NCBI RefSeq assembly: GCF_004214795.1
Contig: NZ_CP035928.1
Location: forward strand, 1,612,001 to 1,676,000
Direction of reading: 5' to 3'
Source: Malaciobacter pacificus
GTDB lineage: Bacteria > Campylobacterota > Campylobacteria > Campylobacterales > Arcobacteraceae
DNA length: 64,000 nt
Part shown: positions 17,048-26,023 of the stretch, one piece after another
How the letters are laid out: each line of letters starts with the position of its first letter
Position numbering within the stretch: position 1 is the first letter of the stretch
The notes under the pieces: generated by a model
Database searches by the model: none
Told to the model about the DNA's origin: nothing
The model's input: the letters and a program-made list of their open reading frames with translations, nothing else
Position numbers and translations under genes: made by a program

Positions 17048-18298
17048 TTATGATTTATTCTTATTTTTTTCTTCAATCCATTGTGACATATATTTTGTAC
17101 TACTTAGAGTATGATGTTTTAGCATTTCTCCTAAAAAGTTATCTAATCTATGTTGTGACAAATTTTTATTTATATTTTGTATATGTGTTAAAAGTTCTTT
17201 TTCTAAAGATTCTTTATCATATTTCTCTAATAGTTTTAAAGATTTGAAAGAAGCCTCTTCCCAAACTTGTTTATCAGAATATAAACTAACTGCATTTTTT
17301 ACAAAATCATTTATATCATCACTTATAAAACCATTCCAAACTTTATCTTCACTCATTCCTTCTGCACCTATACTTGTAGTAACACTAGGTGTTCTCATAA
17401 TCATTGAATCTAAAAGTTTTCCTTTTATTCCTGCTCCAAATCTTATTGGTGCTAAACATACTTTTGATTTTTCTATAACTTCTTTTGCATCATTAGCCCA
17501 CCCTTTAATTAAAAATCCAGTTTTAGGATTATTAAGTGCTGTTGCTTTTGGTGGTGGATATGAACCATATATATGAAGTTCAGCCTTTGGTAATTCTTTT
17601 CTTATTAGTGGCCAAATTTTTTGTAGATATAAAACTACATCCCAATTTGGTGCATGTCTAAAGTTTCCAATAGTCATAAAATGTTCACGTTCTTCAAAAG
17701 ATAAACTGTTTTTTGGAACTGTTTTTAAATCTATCATAAAAGGTAAATAATAAAGTATTTTTGAATCAATTTTAAAAATTTTTGTAAGTAATTCTATCTC
17801 ATATGTTGATATTATTAAAGAGATATCACATCTTAAAATAGAAGCTATCTCTCTTTTTGATAAATCACTATTTAAATCTTTTTGAGTTAATTCTCTATTT
17901 TGTTTCAAAGCCTCATGCCTTGCATTTCTTAAAAACTGTAAATCTTCAGTATCAAGTATTTTCAATGCATTAGGACAATTTTTATCAACTCTCCAACCAA
18001 ATTGCTCTTCCATCATAAATCTGTCAAAAAGTACAATATCAGGATTATATTCACTTATATATTCATCAAATGAACTTGAATTTAACTCAATAGCTCTTGA
18101 GTTTATTCCCTCAGCACCTAAATCTATCATATGTTCTGAAATAGCACAAGGAGTTGCAAACTCAACCATAAAGTCATTTTTTTTAAAAAACCTTAAAAGT
18201 GACATCATATGACTTCCAGCAGCTGATGAATTTGGTTCAGGCCAAACATATCCTATGACTAACACTTTTTTAAGTAAAGAGGGGTTTGTTTTATTCAT
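17048..18298 (-). CDS. GT4-type glycosyltransferase
   Basis: The 416-aa protein has an N-terminal nucleotide-fold start (KKVLVIGYVWPEPNSSAAGSH) and the linker region FMTIGNFRHAPNWDVV. The C-terminal donor-binding part has AELHIYGSYPPP, FLIKGWANDAKEVIEKSKVCLAPIRFGAG and KLLDSMIMRTPSVTTSIGAEG. These are the marks of GT-B family 4 glycosyltransferases, with the EX7E-like acidic region replaced as in Glyco_trans_1_4 proteins. It probably builds a surface glycan. It stands alone, with no polysaccharide cluster, so the acceptor cannot be named. Start ATG is at 18298. Confidence 0.8.
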   Translation of the reverse strand: MNKTNPSLLKKVLVIGYVWPEPNSSAAGSHMMSLLRFFKKNDFMVEFATPCAISEHMIDLGAEGINSRAIELNSSSFDEYISEYNPDIVLFDRFMMEEQFGWRVDKNCPNALKILDTEDLQFLRNARHEALKQNRELTQKDLNSDLSKREIASILRCDISLIISTYEIELLTKIFKIDSKILYYLPFMIDLKTVPKNSLSFEEREHFMTIGNFRHAPNWDVVLYLQKIWPLIRKELPKAELHIYGSYPPPKATALNNPKTGFLIKGWANDAKEVIEKSKVCLAPIRFGAGIKGKLLDSMIMRTPSVTTSIGAEGMSEDKVWNGFISDDINDFVKNAVSLYSDKQVWEEASFKSLKLLEKYDKESLEKELLTHIQNINKNLSQHRLDNFLGEMLKHHTLSSTKYMSQWIEEKNKNKS

Positions 18299-18372
18299 TT
18301 ATATTCTTTATTTTGATAGAGTGTATTTTATCTTTAGTAAGTTAAATATTTATAAAATAGGAAATAAAATAT

Positions 18373-18756
18373 ATGAGTACAAGAAATCTGTTTATATTAT
18401 CACTTATAGCTATTATAGCTGTTTATTTATACGTTTTTGGACAAGACAAAACAATACAAATGATAATAGATGAGTACTTATTGATTATTGGATTATTATT
18501 TGTCTCAATTGCTTATGGATTTTTTAAATTTAAATTAAAAGGTCATCCGATTATGAGATTTACTCAAAATAACCTATCTCTAAAAACTACAATTGTGTTT
18601 TTTCTGTTATTTCAAGTAATTGATTATATAGCTGAAGATGGCTTCATAGGAATGATATCTCAATGGCTTTTATACTGGATCATGGGTTTAATTGCATTAC
18701 TACTTATAGAAACAATTAATTACTACAAAAACTATCAAGTAATTTATAAAAAATAA
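18373..18756 (+). CDS. Small integral membrane protein, unknown
   Basis: The 127-aa protein has four predicted membrane helices: LFILSLIAIIAVYLYVFG, YLLIIGLLFVSIAYGFF, TTIVFFLLFQVIDYIAED and LLYWIMGLIALLLIETI. I do not recognise the family. The start has a GGAAATAAAAT upstream stretch, a modest ribosome site. Its 3' end overlaps the reconstructed tail of the broken kinase gene on the other strand by about 40 bp. Confidence 0.65.
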   Translation: MSTRNLFILSLIAIIAVYLYVFGQDKTIQMIIDEYLLIIGLLFVSIAYGFFKFKLKGHPIMRFTQNNLSLKTTIVFFLLFQVIDYIAEDGFIGMISQWLLYWIMGLIALLLIETINYYKNYQVIYKK

Positions 18757-19190
18757 AACAGTTTTTTGATGTTTCAAAGTTAGCTTTTTTTAAATTGTTT
18801 TTTATAAAAGATGTTAGTTCTAAATCACACTCTTCAAATCCTGTATCTTTTATCAAAGAATTAGAGAACTTTGTTCTTCTTAAATCTAATAAATATCCTC
18901 ATTAGAAAAATGATTTAAAGCTCTTTTAGTAATCATATCACTGTAATCATTTATTTTAAAATGATTTGGGCTCCAACCTTTTATAAACCTTTGAAAATCA
19001 GCCCATGCAAAATCATACATAAATCTATATTCTTCTTCTATATCTTCAAAATTTAAAGAAGGTTGATAGATTTTAATTGCCTTTTTTAATTCTATAAAAT
19101 AAACATTTAAAAGCCATGGAGTGGTAACATAAATTCAGACAAAGAATTTTAGAGATTCTGCGTTAAAATAAAAAATGAATAAGGGTTACC

Positions 19191-19487
19191 ATGAGAAAAT
19201 ATAGTCAAGAGTTTAAAGACTCAACAGTACAATTAATTATTAACAATAATGAAAATGTAAAAGATATAGCAAAAGATTTAGATTTAAATCCAAAAACATT
19301 ATATGCATGGGTTACTGCATATAAAAAAGAACATAATATTCCAATGAGGAATATTGAAATAAAAAGTACACTCAAAGAGAGTGAAGCTGAAGAGCTTAAA
19401 CGCTTACGTAAAGAGAATAAGATTTTAAAGCAAGAAAGGGATATATTAAAAAAAGCAACAGCATACTTCGCAAAAGAAACTCTATAA
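19191..19487 (+). CDS. IS3-family transposase OrfA
   Basis: The 98-aa protein has an N-terminal helix-turn-helix (EFKDSTVQLIINNNENVKDIAKDLDLNPKTLYAWV) and a leucine-zipper tail (EEL-RLRKENKILKQERDILKKATAYFAKE) typical of IS3-group OrfA. It binds the IS ends. A run of seven A (19448-19454) followed by G near its 3' end is a classic -1 slippery site. Slipping there places the ribosome in the OrfB frame, making the OrfAB transposase. Confidence 0.92.
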   Translation: MRKYSQEFKDSTVQLIINNNENVKDIAKDLDLNPKTLYAWVTAYKKEHNIPMRNIEIKSTLKESEAEELKRLRKENKILKQERDILKKATAYFAKETL

Positions 19488-20365
19488 AGTATGCCTGGAT
19501 ACAAAAACATACAAAGAGTTTCAATATCAATAAAATGTGTAAAATTCTAAAAGTAAATAGAGCTTCATATTATCATTGGGTAAAAGCTGGTTGTATTGTA
19601 AAAAAAGTAGATATTCAACTTAATGAACTTGTAAAATCTATATTTGTTTTTGGTAGAAATAATTATGGCAGTAGAAGAATTCAAGATAAACTAAAAGAAC
19701 TCTATGGGCTTATTGTATCAAGAAGACGTATTTCTACTATTATGAAAGATTTGAATCTAAAAGTGAATATTAAAAGAAGATATAAAAATACTACAGATTC
19801 AAATCATAATCTACCAATAGCACCAAATATTTTAAATAGAGATTTTTATGCTTCAAATCCTAATGAGAAATATGTTGGTGATATTACTTATATTCCTACT
19901 GGAGAGGGATGGTTGTATCTTGCAACTGTAATTGATTTATATTCAAGAAAAGTTGTTGGATGGTCTATTGATGATAGTATGAAAGTATCACTTGTAAATG
20001 ATGCTTTAGATATGGCAATTAAACATAGAAATCCACCTAAAGGACTTATTTGGCATACAGATCGAGGAAGTCAATATGCTTCTTATAGTCATAAAGATTT
20101 ATTGCAAAAATATGGAATAATTCAAAGTATGAGTAGGAAAGGAAATTGTTGGGATAATGCAGTAGCAGAGAGTTTTTTTAAATCATTAAAAAATGAGTTA
20201 ATTTATCAGAAATATTTCTATACTAAAAAACAAGCAAAACAAGAGATTTTTGAGTATATTGAGTTTTATTATAATAGAACAAGATCACATAGTTATCTTG
20301 GAAATTTATCACCTGTTAGATTTGAAGAAATCAATTTGATGTTACAAAATGAAATAGCTGCATAG
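19448..20365 (+). CDS. IS3-family transposase OrfB (integrase core), reached by -1 frameshift
   Basis: The OrfB frame is open from the slippery A7 at 19448. The first internal ATG is at 19535, giving 276 aa if started there. After the HTH_21 region come the rve-type DDE motifs: KYVGDITYIPTGEGWLYLATV (first D), LIWHTDRGSQYAS (second D) and NAVAESFFKSLKNEL (E, with the conserved K seven residues on). YNRTRSHSYLGNLSP ends the core. All three acidic residues are intact, so the element is probably active. The natural product should be the OrfAB fusion. Confidence 0.9.
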   Translation, partial: KKSNSILRKRNSIKYAWIQKHTKSFNINKMCKILKVNRASYYHWVKAGCIVKKVDIQLNELVKSIFVFGRNNYGSRRIQDKLKELYGLIVSRRRISTIMKDLNLKVNIKRRYKNTTDSNHNLPIAPNILNRDFYASNPNEKYVGDITYIPTGEGWLYLATVIDLYSRKVVGWSIDDSMKVSLVNDALDMAIKHRNPPKGLIWHTDRGSQYASYSHKDLLQKYGIIQSMSRKGNCWDNAVAESFFKSLKNELIYQKYFYTKKQAKQEIFEYIEFYYNRTRSHSYLGNLSPVRFEEINLMLQNEIAA

Positions 20366-21267
20366 AATTATAAAAAAAGTGTCTTATTTTAAGTTACCAC
20401 TCCACCACTCTTCACTTTGTTCACAACTCTCAGGCTCAATAGCACTACTAATAAAATAAATTACATCTTTCATACCACAACCATGTCCAATATATTGAAA
20501 ATCAACAGCAGCACAAAGTTTATCATCCCTACTAAAACAAAAGTTAGCTAACTTTGCATCTCCATGAACTATAGTTTGATATTTACAACTATTTAAAACC
20601 TCATCTAATCTTTTAGCATAATTTTTCAATTGCTTGTCTTCTAAGACTTTTAACTCATCTGGTCTAGTATCTAAATGCCAATAAGTTCCTATATCCCAAA
20701 GTAAGTCACTTTTTGTTTGCATATATTTTGCATGAAAATTTGCAAGCCATTTTAAACAAGAGATAATCTGCTCTTCATTTGCATTTATTGAAGTTTTTAT
20801 AAATCCACTAGTTTCTAAATCTTCCATTACAATTAGCCATTCATCTTTTGTTTGAAAGGTCTTTAAGCCCTTTGGAACATAGCAGTTTTTATCAATAGTT
20901 TTAGAAAAGTTTTCATACCAGTTTACTTCTACTTTATAAGAGTTGATTTTTCTTTGATGTGATAAGTTTGTATTCCAACCTCTTGGGTGATTTGTAGAAT
21001 TTGGTAGTTTTACATGTTTTACAATAACACTTTTAGATTCAAATTTTAATCTAACAATTTCTCCATATCCACTCCATAAAGTTTGAATACTATTAATTTG
21101 TGTCAACTTCCCTAAATTTAAATCATTGCCAATATTTTGATATAGATTAGTATCAGTCATTTTTCACTTTTTTTAATGTGATTTTATCATATAGAAAATT
21201 AAGTTGGTTAAAAAATATTACTAAAAATATTTACTTTAGTAATAAAATATGGTAAACTTCCACTAGC

Positions 21268-22113
21268 ATGAAAAAGTTATTTTTAGTTTTAACCCTACTA
21301 GTTATTAGTAGTAACTATATTTATGCTTTATCGTGGGACAAATGTATCAAGAGATATACTAAAGCAAAGGAATTCAGTGATAACACTAGATTATTATACA
21401 TATATTTAAAATCAACAAGAACTTGTATAGTAAAATTTAAAGATTCTCTAATACAAAATCCCGACCCAGAGTTTTCAGTAGACTCAATGAACGACAATAT
21501 AGTAATGCTAGATAGAAATATCAATGCACTAATACCTAAATATAACTATCCTAAAAACAATTTAGAAGAAATCCCAAAATATAAAGATATCAATACTACT
21601 CCAATTTACAACGAAGATTATACATACATAAAAAAGTTCAAAGATTGTAACGGTATACACGCTAACAATAAAATATATACTGCAAAGCACTGTAATATTG
21701 ATAACTCTAAAAATAGCCACTATGATTTAAATTATATAGAAACAGATAAAGTATCTAAGTTAAAATTGTCTAAATTAGATTTATCCAAAAAAGGAACTTT
21801 TAAATACTACTCAATGTCTAAAGAAGGTATGTTTTACTCAATATTACTAAAAGAAAAAAATTGTGAATTTTATAAAGCAAAAAATGAACCAACAGGCTTA
21901 AATACTACTTTAGACTTAACAGACCTTACAAAAGAAATTGAAATAAGAAGCAATTGCTTAGCAATACCATCAAATAGTGGTGGAGGAGTTTTCCAAGATG
22001 GAAAGTTAGTTGCGATTATTTCTAAAACTGTATTCAATAAAGATGAGTTTTCATATAGTGTAGTTGAACCGATAATCCCTCTTTTTCAAGAGGAATTAGC
22101 AAGTTTAAAATAA
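21268..22113 (+). CDS. Exported trypsin-like serine protease, divergent
   Basis: The 281-aa protein has a signal peptide (MKKLFLVLTLLVISSNYIYA) and a helical first 100 residues with paired Cys. A compact chymotrypsin-like domain follows: CNGIHANNKIYTAKHCN (catalytic His in the TAxHC motif, near residue 138) and NCLAIPSNSGGGVFQDGKLVAII (catalytic Ser in NSGGG, near 237). The middle Asp is not certain (LSKLDLSKKG is a candidate). NSGGG instead of GDSGGP is seen in distant members. It is probably periplasmic. It stands alone between the broken kinase and an EthD gene. The target is unknown. Confidence 0.7.
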   Translation: MKKLFLVLTLLVISSNYIYALSWDKCIKRYTKAKEFSDNTRLLYIYLKSTRTCIVKFKDSLIQNPDPEFSVDSMNDNIVMLDRNINALIPKYNYPKNNLEEIPKYKDINTTPIYNEDYTYIKKFKDCNGIHANNKIYTAKHCNIDNSKNSHYDLNYIETDKVSKLKLSKLDLSKKGTFKYYSMSKEGMFYSILLKEKNCEFYKAKNEPTGLNTTLDLTDLTKEIEIRSNCLAIPSNSGGGVFQDGKLVAIISKTVFNKDEFSYSVVEPIIPLFQEELASLK

Positions 22114-22114
22114 A

Positions 22115-22426
22115 CTAAATTTCAACTTCACTTATTTGAATGATAGGTTTTGTATTTGTGAAGTTTGGTAAGTCTGTCATAATCTTTTCTGCATGAGGTG
22201 TAAAAGCAGATTGAAACGATTCAATTGATTCAAATGTAAGATGAGTCATTACAACATAAGGTATTGGTTCACCTGGAATTCCATTTGCTAAACCAAAATC
22301 AACATTTGCACCTTTTAAAGCATCACCAACTAATTCAGCTGCTAATGGAATATGCTTATTTAGATAATAATCCTTATCGAATTTTACATCTTCTCCATTT
22401 GGGTATAAAACACTTACTTTAATCAT
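22115..22426 (-). CDS. EthD-family dimeric ferredoxin-like protein
   Basis: The 103-aa protein starts IKVSVLYPNGEDVKFDKDYYLNKHIPLA and ends HAEKIMTDLPNFTNTKPIIQ, the length and pattern of the EthD/REDY family of small alpha-beta barrel dimers. Such proteins assist degradation of ethers or act as small monooxygenase/cyclase-like enzymes. The role here is unknown. An AGGAGA site precedes ATG. It is convergent with the protease gene with a 1-bp gap. Confidence 0.8.
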   Translation of the reverse strand: MIKVSVLYPNGEDVKFDKDYYLNKHIPLAAELVGDALKGANVDFGLANGIPGEPIPYVVMTHLTFESIESFQSAFTPHAEKIMTDLPNFTNTKPIIQISEVEI

Positions 22427-22492
22427 TTTTTCTCCTTAGTGATTATTGCTAAGAGTCTAACAAAAAATTTTACTAAACACAATAGATACAAA

Positions 22493-23365
22493 CTATTTTT
22501 TAGTTGAATTATAGCTAACTAAAATTCCACCAACAACAATAAGTGAAATACCAATAAATGTGAATAAATCAGGTAAAGAATCCCCAAGCATAATACCAAA
22601 GCCAATGGAAAATGGAATATTTGTATAACTAACTACTCCAATAATACTAGCCTTACTTAGACTATATGCTCTTGTGATAAACCATTGAGAACCAGTTGAA
22701 ATAACTGCCATAAATCCAATAAGTAACCAAATCATTGGATCAGTATGGATTTTAAATTCAAATATTGGTGTAAAAAAGTATACAAGCAATGGAATAATAA
22801 TTCCAATTCCCATAAATGAAAGCATAATTAATCTTGCATCATAGATATCTTTGATTTTTTTTATTGTTGCATAAGCTGCTGCTGCAAAGAAACCACCTAA
22901 TACCCCTAAAATATGCTCAAAAGAAAACTCTATTCCAAAAGGCTTCATCACAAATATAATTCCAAGAAAGCCAATAATCAAGGCGAAAAATGTTTTTAAA
23001 TTTATTGTCTCTTTTACTAAATAATAAGCTAAAATAGTCACAAAAAATGGCGAAGTTCTATTTAAAACAACAGCTTCTCCAAGTGGAATAGTTGCAATTG
23101 TATAGAAAAACAAAGCCATAGCACATGCACCAAATAATCCTCTTAATAAAAGTAAATGCACCTTTGAAGTATCAAAAGATACATTTAATTTTTTTAGTGT
23201 AAATAGTATAATAAAAACACCTATTAGGTTTCTATAAAAAACTATTTCAAGGGGATCCATACTTTGTGATAGATACTTTGCTACTGCTCCATTTAAAGCT
23301 CCTAAAACAGAGCTTGCTAGCATAAAAAGTACACCTGTATCTATTATCTTAATCTTTTCACTCAT
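22493..23365 (-). CDS. EamA/DMT-family transporter, ten membrane helices
   Basis: The 290-aa protein has two EamA repeats, each of about five helices. The first includes MLASSVLGALNGAVAKYLSQ, FYRNLIGVFIILF and AIATIPLGEAVVLNRTSPFF-like segments. The second includes ILGVLGGFFAAAAYATIKKI and SYTNIPFSIGFGIMLGD. Family members export or import metabolites, and the substrate cannot be read from the sequence. Its ATG overlaps the stop of the upstream kinase by 4 bp, so it is the last gene of a pnuC-kinase-transporter operon. Confidence 0.85.
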   Translation of the reverse strand: MSEKIKIIDTGVLFMLASSVLGALNGAVAKYLSQSMDPLEIVFYRNLIGVFIILFTLKKLNVSFDTSKVHLLLLRGLFGACAMALFFYTIATIPLGEAVVLNRTSPFFVTILAYYLVKETINLKTFFALIIGFLGIIFVMKPFGIEFSFEHILGVLGGFFAAAAYATIKKIKDIYDARLIMLSFMGIGIIIPLLVYFFTPIFEFKIHTDPMIWLLIGFMAVISTGSQWFITRAYSLSKASIIGVVSYTNIPFSIGFGIMLGDSLPDLFTFIGISLIVVGGILVSYNSTKK

Positions 23366-24138
23366 TTATTTCCTTGGGCTTTTGAGTTTTCTAAACTAAT
23401 AAACCATAATTTACAAATATGTTTATATATTTTGATATATGATTCAAGTTTTGATAAATCTTTTTTTGTATAGTTTTTTAAATATTTCTTTAGTAAATAA
23501 ACTCTCTTTTGTTTATTTAAATCAAATTCATAACAAATAGTTGCCAAGTCAAAAAAACTATCATTTATACCAGAATACTCCCAATCAATAAACTTAATAC
23601 CATCCTTTGTAAAAAGAATATTTTTAGGGTTTAAATCATGATGACAAACAACCAATGACTTTTTATATCTCTGCAATTTTCTTAACTCTTTGTTACAAAT
23701 ATCTAAACTCTTTTTTGCTTTTTTGCTATCTAAATATTTGTATTGTTTTAACTCATTTTTTAAGTTCATCTCTTTTGAGACTAACTTTATCTTATGGAGT
23801 TTTTTGACTGTTTTAATTAGACTATTTAGTTCACTTTTTTTTAGTTTTGATTTATGATTACCGTCTAAAAATTTATATATCATAAACTTTTTGTTTTTAT
23901 CTAAATACACAGGCTTTGTAGCAATATTTTTTCCAAAAGCTATTTTTTGTACTTTAAACTCAAAGTCTCTACTTATATTTACTGTTTTATCACTTTTAAA
24001 CTCCCTTAAAACATAAGAGTTTTTTGAAGTTTTTAGATGATAGTTTATATTGCAGAAACCTTGATTTTCAAATAACTCAAGACTTAAAAGTTTTTCATTT
24101 TTAAATATTTTATACTGTTTTAGATTTTTTAAGGTCAA
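23362..24138 (-). CDS. Choline/thiamine kinase-like phosphotransferase
   Basis: The 258-aa protein has a small N-terminal lobe (NINYHLKTSKNSYVLREF, MIYKFLDG) and the catalytic loop VVCHHDLNPKNILF. The metal-binding IKFIDWEYSG and SFFDLATIC follow, as in APH/choline kinase/LicA-type kinases. It overlaps the end of pnuC by 29 bp with a TTG start (24138). This start is a guess, and no better ATG lies nearby. Sitting beside a PnuC transporter suggests it phosphorylates the imported vitamin (thiamine or nicotinamide riboside), trapping it in the cell. This is inference from context. Confidence 0.75.
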   Translation of the reverse strand: MTLKNLKQYKIFKNEKLLSLELFENQGFCNINYHLKTSKNSYVLREFKSDKTVNISRDFEFKVQKIAFGKNIATKPVYLDKNKKFMIYKFLDGNHKSKLKKSELNSLIKTVKKLHKIKLVSKEMNLKNELKQYKYLDSKKAKKSLDICNKELRKLQRYKKSLVVCHHDLNPKNILFTKDGIKFIDWEYSGINDSFFDLATICYEFDLNKQKRVYLLKKYLKNYTKKDLSKLESYIKIYKHICKLWFISLENSKAQGNK

Positions 24139-24727
24139 ACTCTTTTTTCCAATCTAAGTATGCAACTAAGGCTAATATAGTATAAATCATAAATAAAACT
24201 GCTGTTAAATTTAAACCTTTTTGAATATAAATATAAATAGAAACAACATCAATTACTATCCAATATATCCAGTTTTCTATAATCTTTTTTGCTAACATAT
24301 AAGTTGAAAACACTGCAAAAACAGTTGTAAAAGAGTCAACATAAGCAAAATCAGCACTAGTGTAATTTGCCATAACATATCCAAATGCTAAAGAAATAAT
24401 AGTTAATATCGCTATTATTTGGATATTTTTATTTAATCCATAAGTTGATACTTCTAAATCCACTTCTTGTAGTTTTCCACCATACTTCCAAGAATACCAT
24501 CCATATACTGCCATGATAAGATAATATGCATTTAAAGCTGAATCCATAAGAAGTGAAACATCATAAAATAAAATTGTATAAATAAGTGTAGAAACAAATG
24601 CTGCAGGCCAACACCAAAGACTTTGTTTAATAGCTAATAATATATATGCAATAGCCAAAACCATAGCAATAGCTTCATAGGTACTCATAATATTTAATGA
24701 TTCAATAACTGTTTGTAAAAATTCCAA
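24110..24727 (-). CDS. pnuC: PnuC-family vitamin transporter
   Basis: The 205-aa membrane protein has about seven helices and the family marks: AIKQSLWCWPAAFVSTLIY, YLIMAVYGWYSWKYGG and ENWIYWIVIDVVSIYIY. PnuC proteins let nicotinamide riboside, riboflavin or thiamine through by facilitated diffusion and depend on a partner kinase, which is the next gene. I found no thiamine or other riboswitch motif in the 98 bp before the gene, so the vitamin cannot be named. It is the first gene of the operon. Confidence 0.88.
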   Translation of the reverse strand: MEFLQTVIESLNIMSTYEAIAMVLAIAYILLAIKQSLWCWPAAFVSTLIYTILFYDVSLLMDSALNAYYLIMAVYGWYSWKYGGKLQEVDLEVSTYGLNKNIQIIAILTIISLAFGYVMANYTSADFAYVDSFTTVFAVFSTYMLAKKIIENWIYWIVIDVVSIYIYIQKGLNLTAVLFMIYTILALVAYLDWKKEFDLKKSKTV

Positions 24728-24861
24728 AATATTTTATCCTTGTATTAAAAAAGGATTCTATCTAATAAGTGGTTAAAAATTAACTTTTTAAAAGTACTTT
24801 GATATCTAGTTTTGTGGTATTATAATTGCATATAAAAAGTCAATTATATGTGGGAGAAAAG

Positions 24862-25332
24862 ATGCAAGATTTTATAGATATGTACAAAGAAACTTACCAG
24901 ATTGATGATGAAATAAAATTAGATGAATCATTAAGTGATAGAGATATTGAAATTACTGACAATGGATATAAACTAAATGCAAGTAAAGATGCTGATATTT
25001 TAGAGATGTTAGGAACAATAAAACTTCATACTATTATAAAAGATGAAAGAGTATTTAAACCAACTACTGATTTTATGCAAATCATTGTACTAGCATGGAT
25101 ATATAAAACTATGTCAATACAGCTAGAAGTTTTAGAGATGGACTTATTACTTGAAAAACTTTTGATCAAAAAAGAGCATGACCCATATTCATCTTATGCT
25201 GTACTTAAAATCTTAGAAGCTAACCCTACTTTAACAGGTGCAGATGCAAGTTCGATGGATCATTATCTTAGTTTAGAACCAAATTCTATAGTCTTAGACC
25301 AAATAGAGAGTAATAAAGTAGAAATTAACTAG
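24862..25332 (+). CDS. Hypothetical protein, about 156 aa
   Basis: This is an acidic, soluble, helical protein (QDFIDMYKETYQIDDEIKLDE...) with no recognised domain. I chose the ATG at 24862 over the upstream one at 24826 because a GGGAGAAAAG ribosome site sits directly before it. The 3' end overlaps the convergent hydrolase by 8 bp. It is preceded by its own gap with no other gene, so probably its own promoter. Confidence 0.65.
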   Translation: MQDFIDMYKETYQIDDEIKLDESLSDRDIEITDNGYKLNASKDADILEMLGTIKLHTIIKDERVFKPTTDFMQIIVLAWIYKTMSIQLEVLEMDLLLEKLLIKKEHDPYSSYAVLKILEANPTLTGADASSMDHYLSLEPNSIVLDQIESNKVEIN

Positions 25333-26023
25333 ACATCCACTTTATAATCTCACTAGATAAAGCTTCTGGCTTTTCTAAAGGTATCATGTGATTTGTACCC
25401 TCTTTAGAAACTATTGATATGTGATTATATTTTTTAATAAATTTACTTAGAACTTCATAATTTAAAAGTTTATCATCAGTACTATAAAAAAACTTAATAG
25501 GAATATCTAATTTCTTTAAATCATCAGATATATCAACTCTATTAAAAGTTAATTTCATCTGTATTTTATAAGTCTGTTCACCTAAGTTTTTAAACATATC
25601 TTTTATTAGATCTATTAACTCACTATCATTATGGTTTTTTTCATCAATAAGTGATAAAACCATTTTGTTTGAAAGCCCTTTAAATCCAAACTTTTGTATT
25701 TGAGATATTGCCATTTTTCTTTTTGTAATTTCATCATCATTAATAGCACCAGGTGTTCCAGCCACTAAAAAAAGTCTCTTTACTTTTGAAGGATTTTTTA
25801 CTGTAAAATAAGAAGCTAAATAAGCACCTAAAGAAAAACCTAAAAGATTTATACTTTCATCTTCTATAATACCTTCTAACTTTTTTGAAGCAGTATTGAA
25901 GTTATCACTAAAAGGTATTGGCAAATGTATTAACTCATATTTATCTTCTAAAAAAGGTTTTAATCTACTCCATAATCTCTCATCACACATAAGTCCCGGA
26001 ATTAAATATATTTTTTCTCTCAT
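25325..26023 (-). CDS. Alpha/beta hydrolase (paralogue of the gene at 14945)
   Basis: The 232-aa protein starts REKIYLIPGLMCDERLWSR after its Met. It has the serine elbow LLGFSLGAYLASYF near residue 64 and the late His in EGTNHMIPLEKPEAL. It is closely similar to the protein at 14945-15649, which suggests a gene duplication within this genome. Its start meets the stop of the next upstream hydrolase, so the two are co-translated. The substrate is unknown. Confidence 0.75.
   Translation of the reverse strand: MREKIYLIPGLMCDERLWSRLKPFLEDKYELIHLPIPFSDNFNTASKKLEGIIEDESINLLGFSLGAYLASYFTVKNPSKVKRLFLVAGTPGAINDDEITKRKMAISQIQKFGFKGLSNKMVLSLIDEKNHNDSELIDLIKDMFKNLGEQTYKIQMKLTFNRVDISDDLKKLDIPIKFFYSTDDKLLNYEVLSKFIKKYNHISIVSKEGTNHMIPLEKPEALSSEIIKWMSS

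Larger units (their letters stand above)
19117..20404 (+). mobile_element. Complete IS3-family insertion sequence (copy 2), 1288 bp
   Basis: Perfect 12-bp terminal inverted repeats (TGGAGTGGTAAC at the left end and its complement at the right) enclose two overlapping transposase frames. The element is flanked by a 3-bp direct repeat CCA (19114-19116 and 20405-20407), the usual target duplication size of the family. The left half matches the partial copy at 1-328. The short repeat and intact frames suggest recent movement. Confidence 0.9.
18716..21160 (-). pseudogene. Phosphotransferase (EcKinase/CHK-like) broken by IS and a frameshift
   Basis: The 5' part (20405-21160) encodes an N-terminal kinase lobe and the catalytic loop [14 protein letters not shown], then [20 protein letters not shown], as in ecdysteroid-kinase/choline-kinase-like phosphotransferases. 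After EEW the IS3-family element begins. Removing it together with one CCA duplication joins EEW to LLNVYFIELKKAIKIYQP (19113 leftwards) in frame. That frame stops at 18886, but the next frame continues DLRRTKFSNSLIKDTGFEE to 18716. So a 1-base shift near 18890-18900 also breaks it. Two lesions make loss of function likely. The original substrate is unknown. Confidence 0.8.

Noticed and set aside
24728-24825. Thiamine riboswitch before pnuC
   Set aside because: No CTGAGA or ACCTGA-type blocks are present in the short leader.
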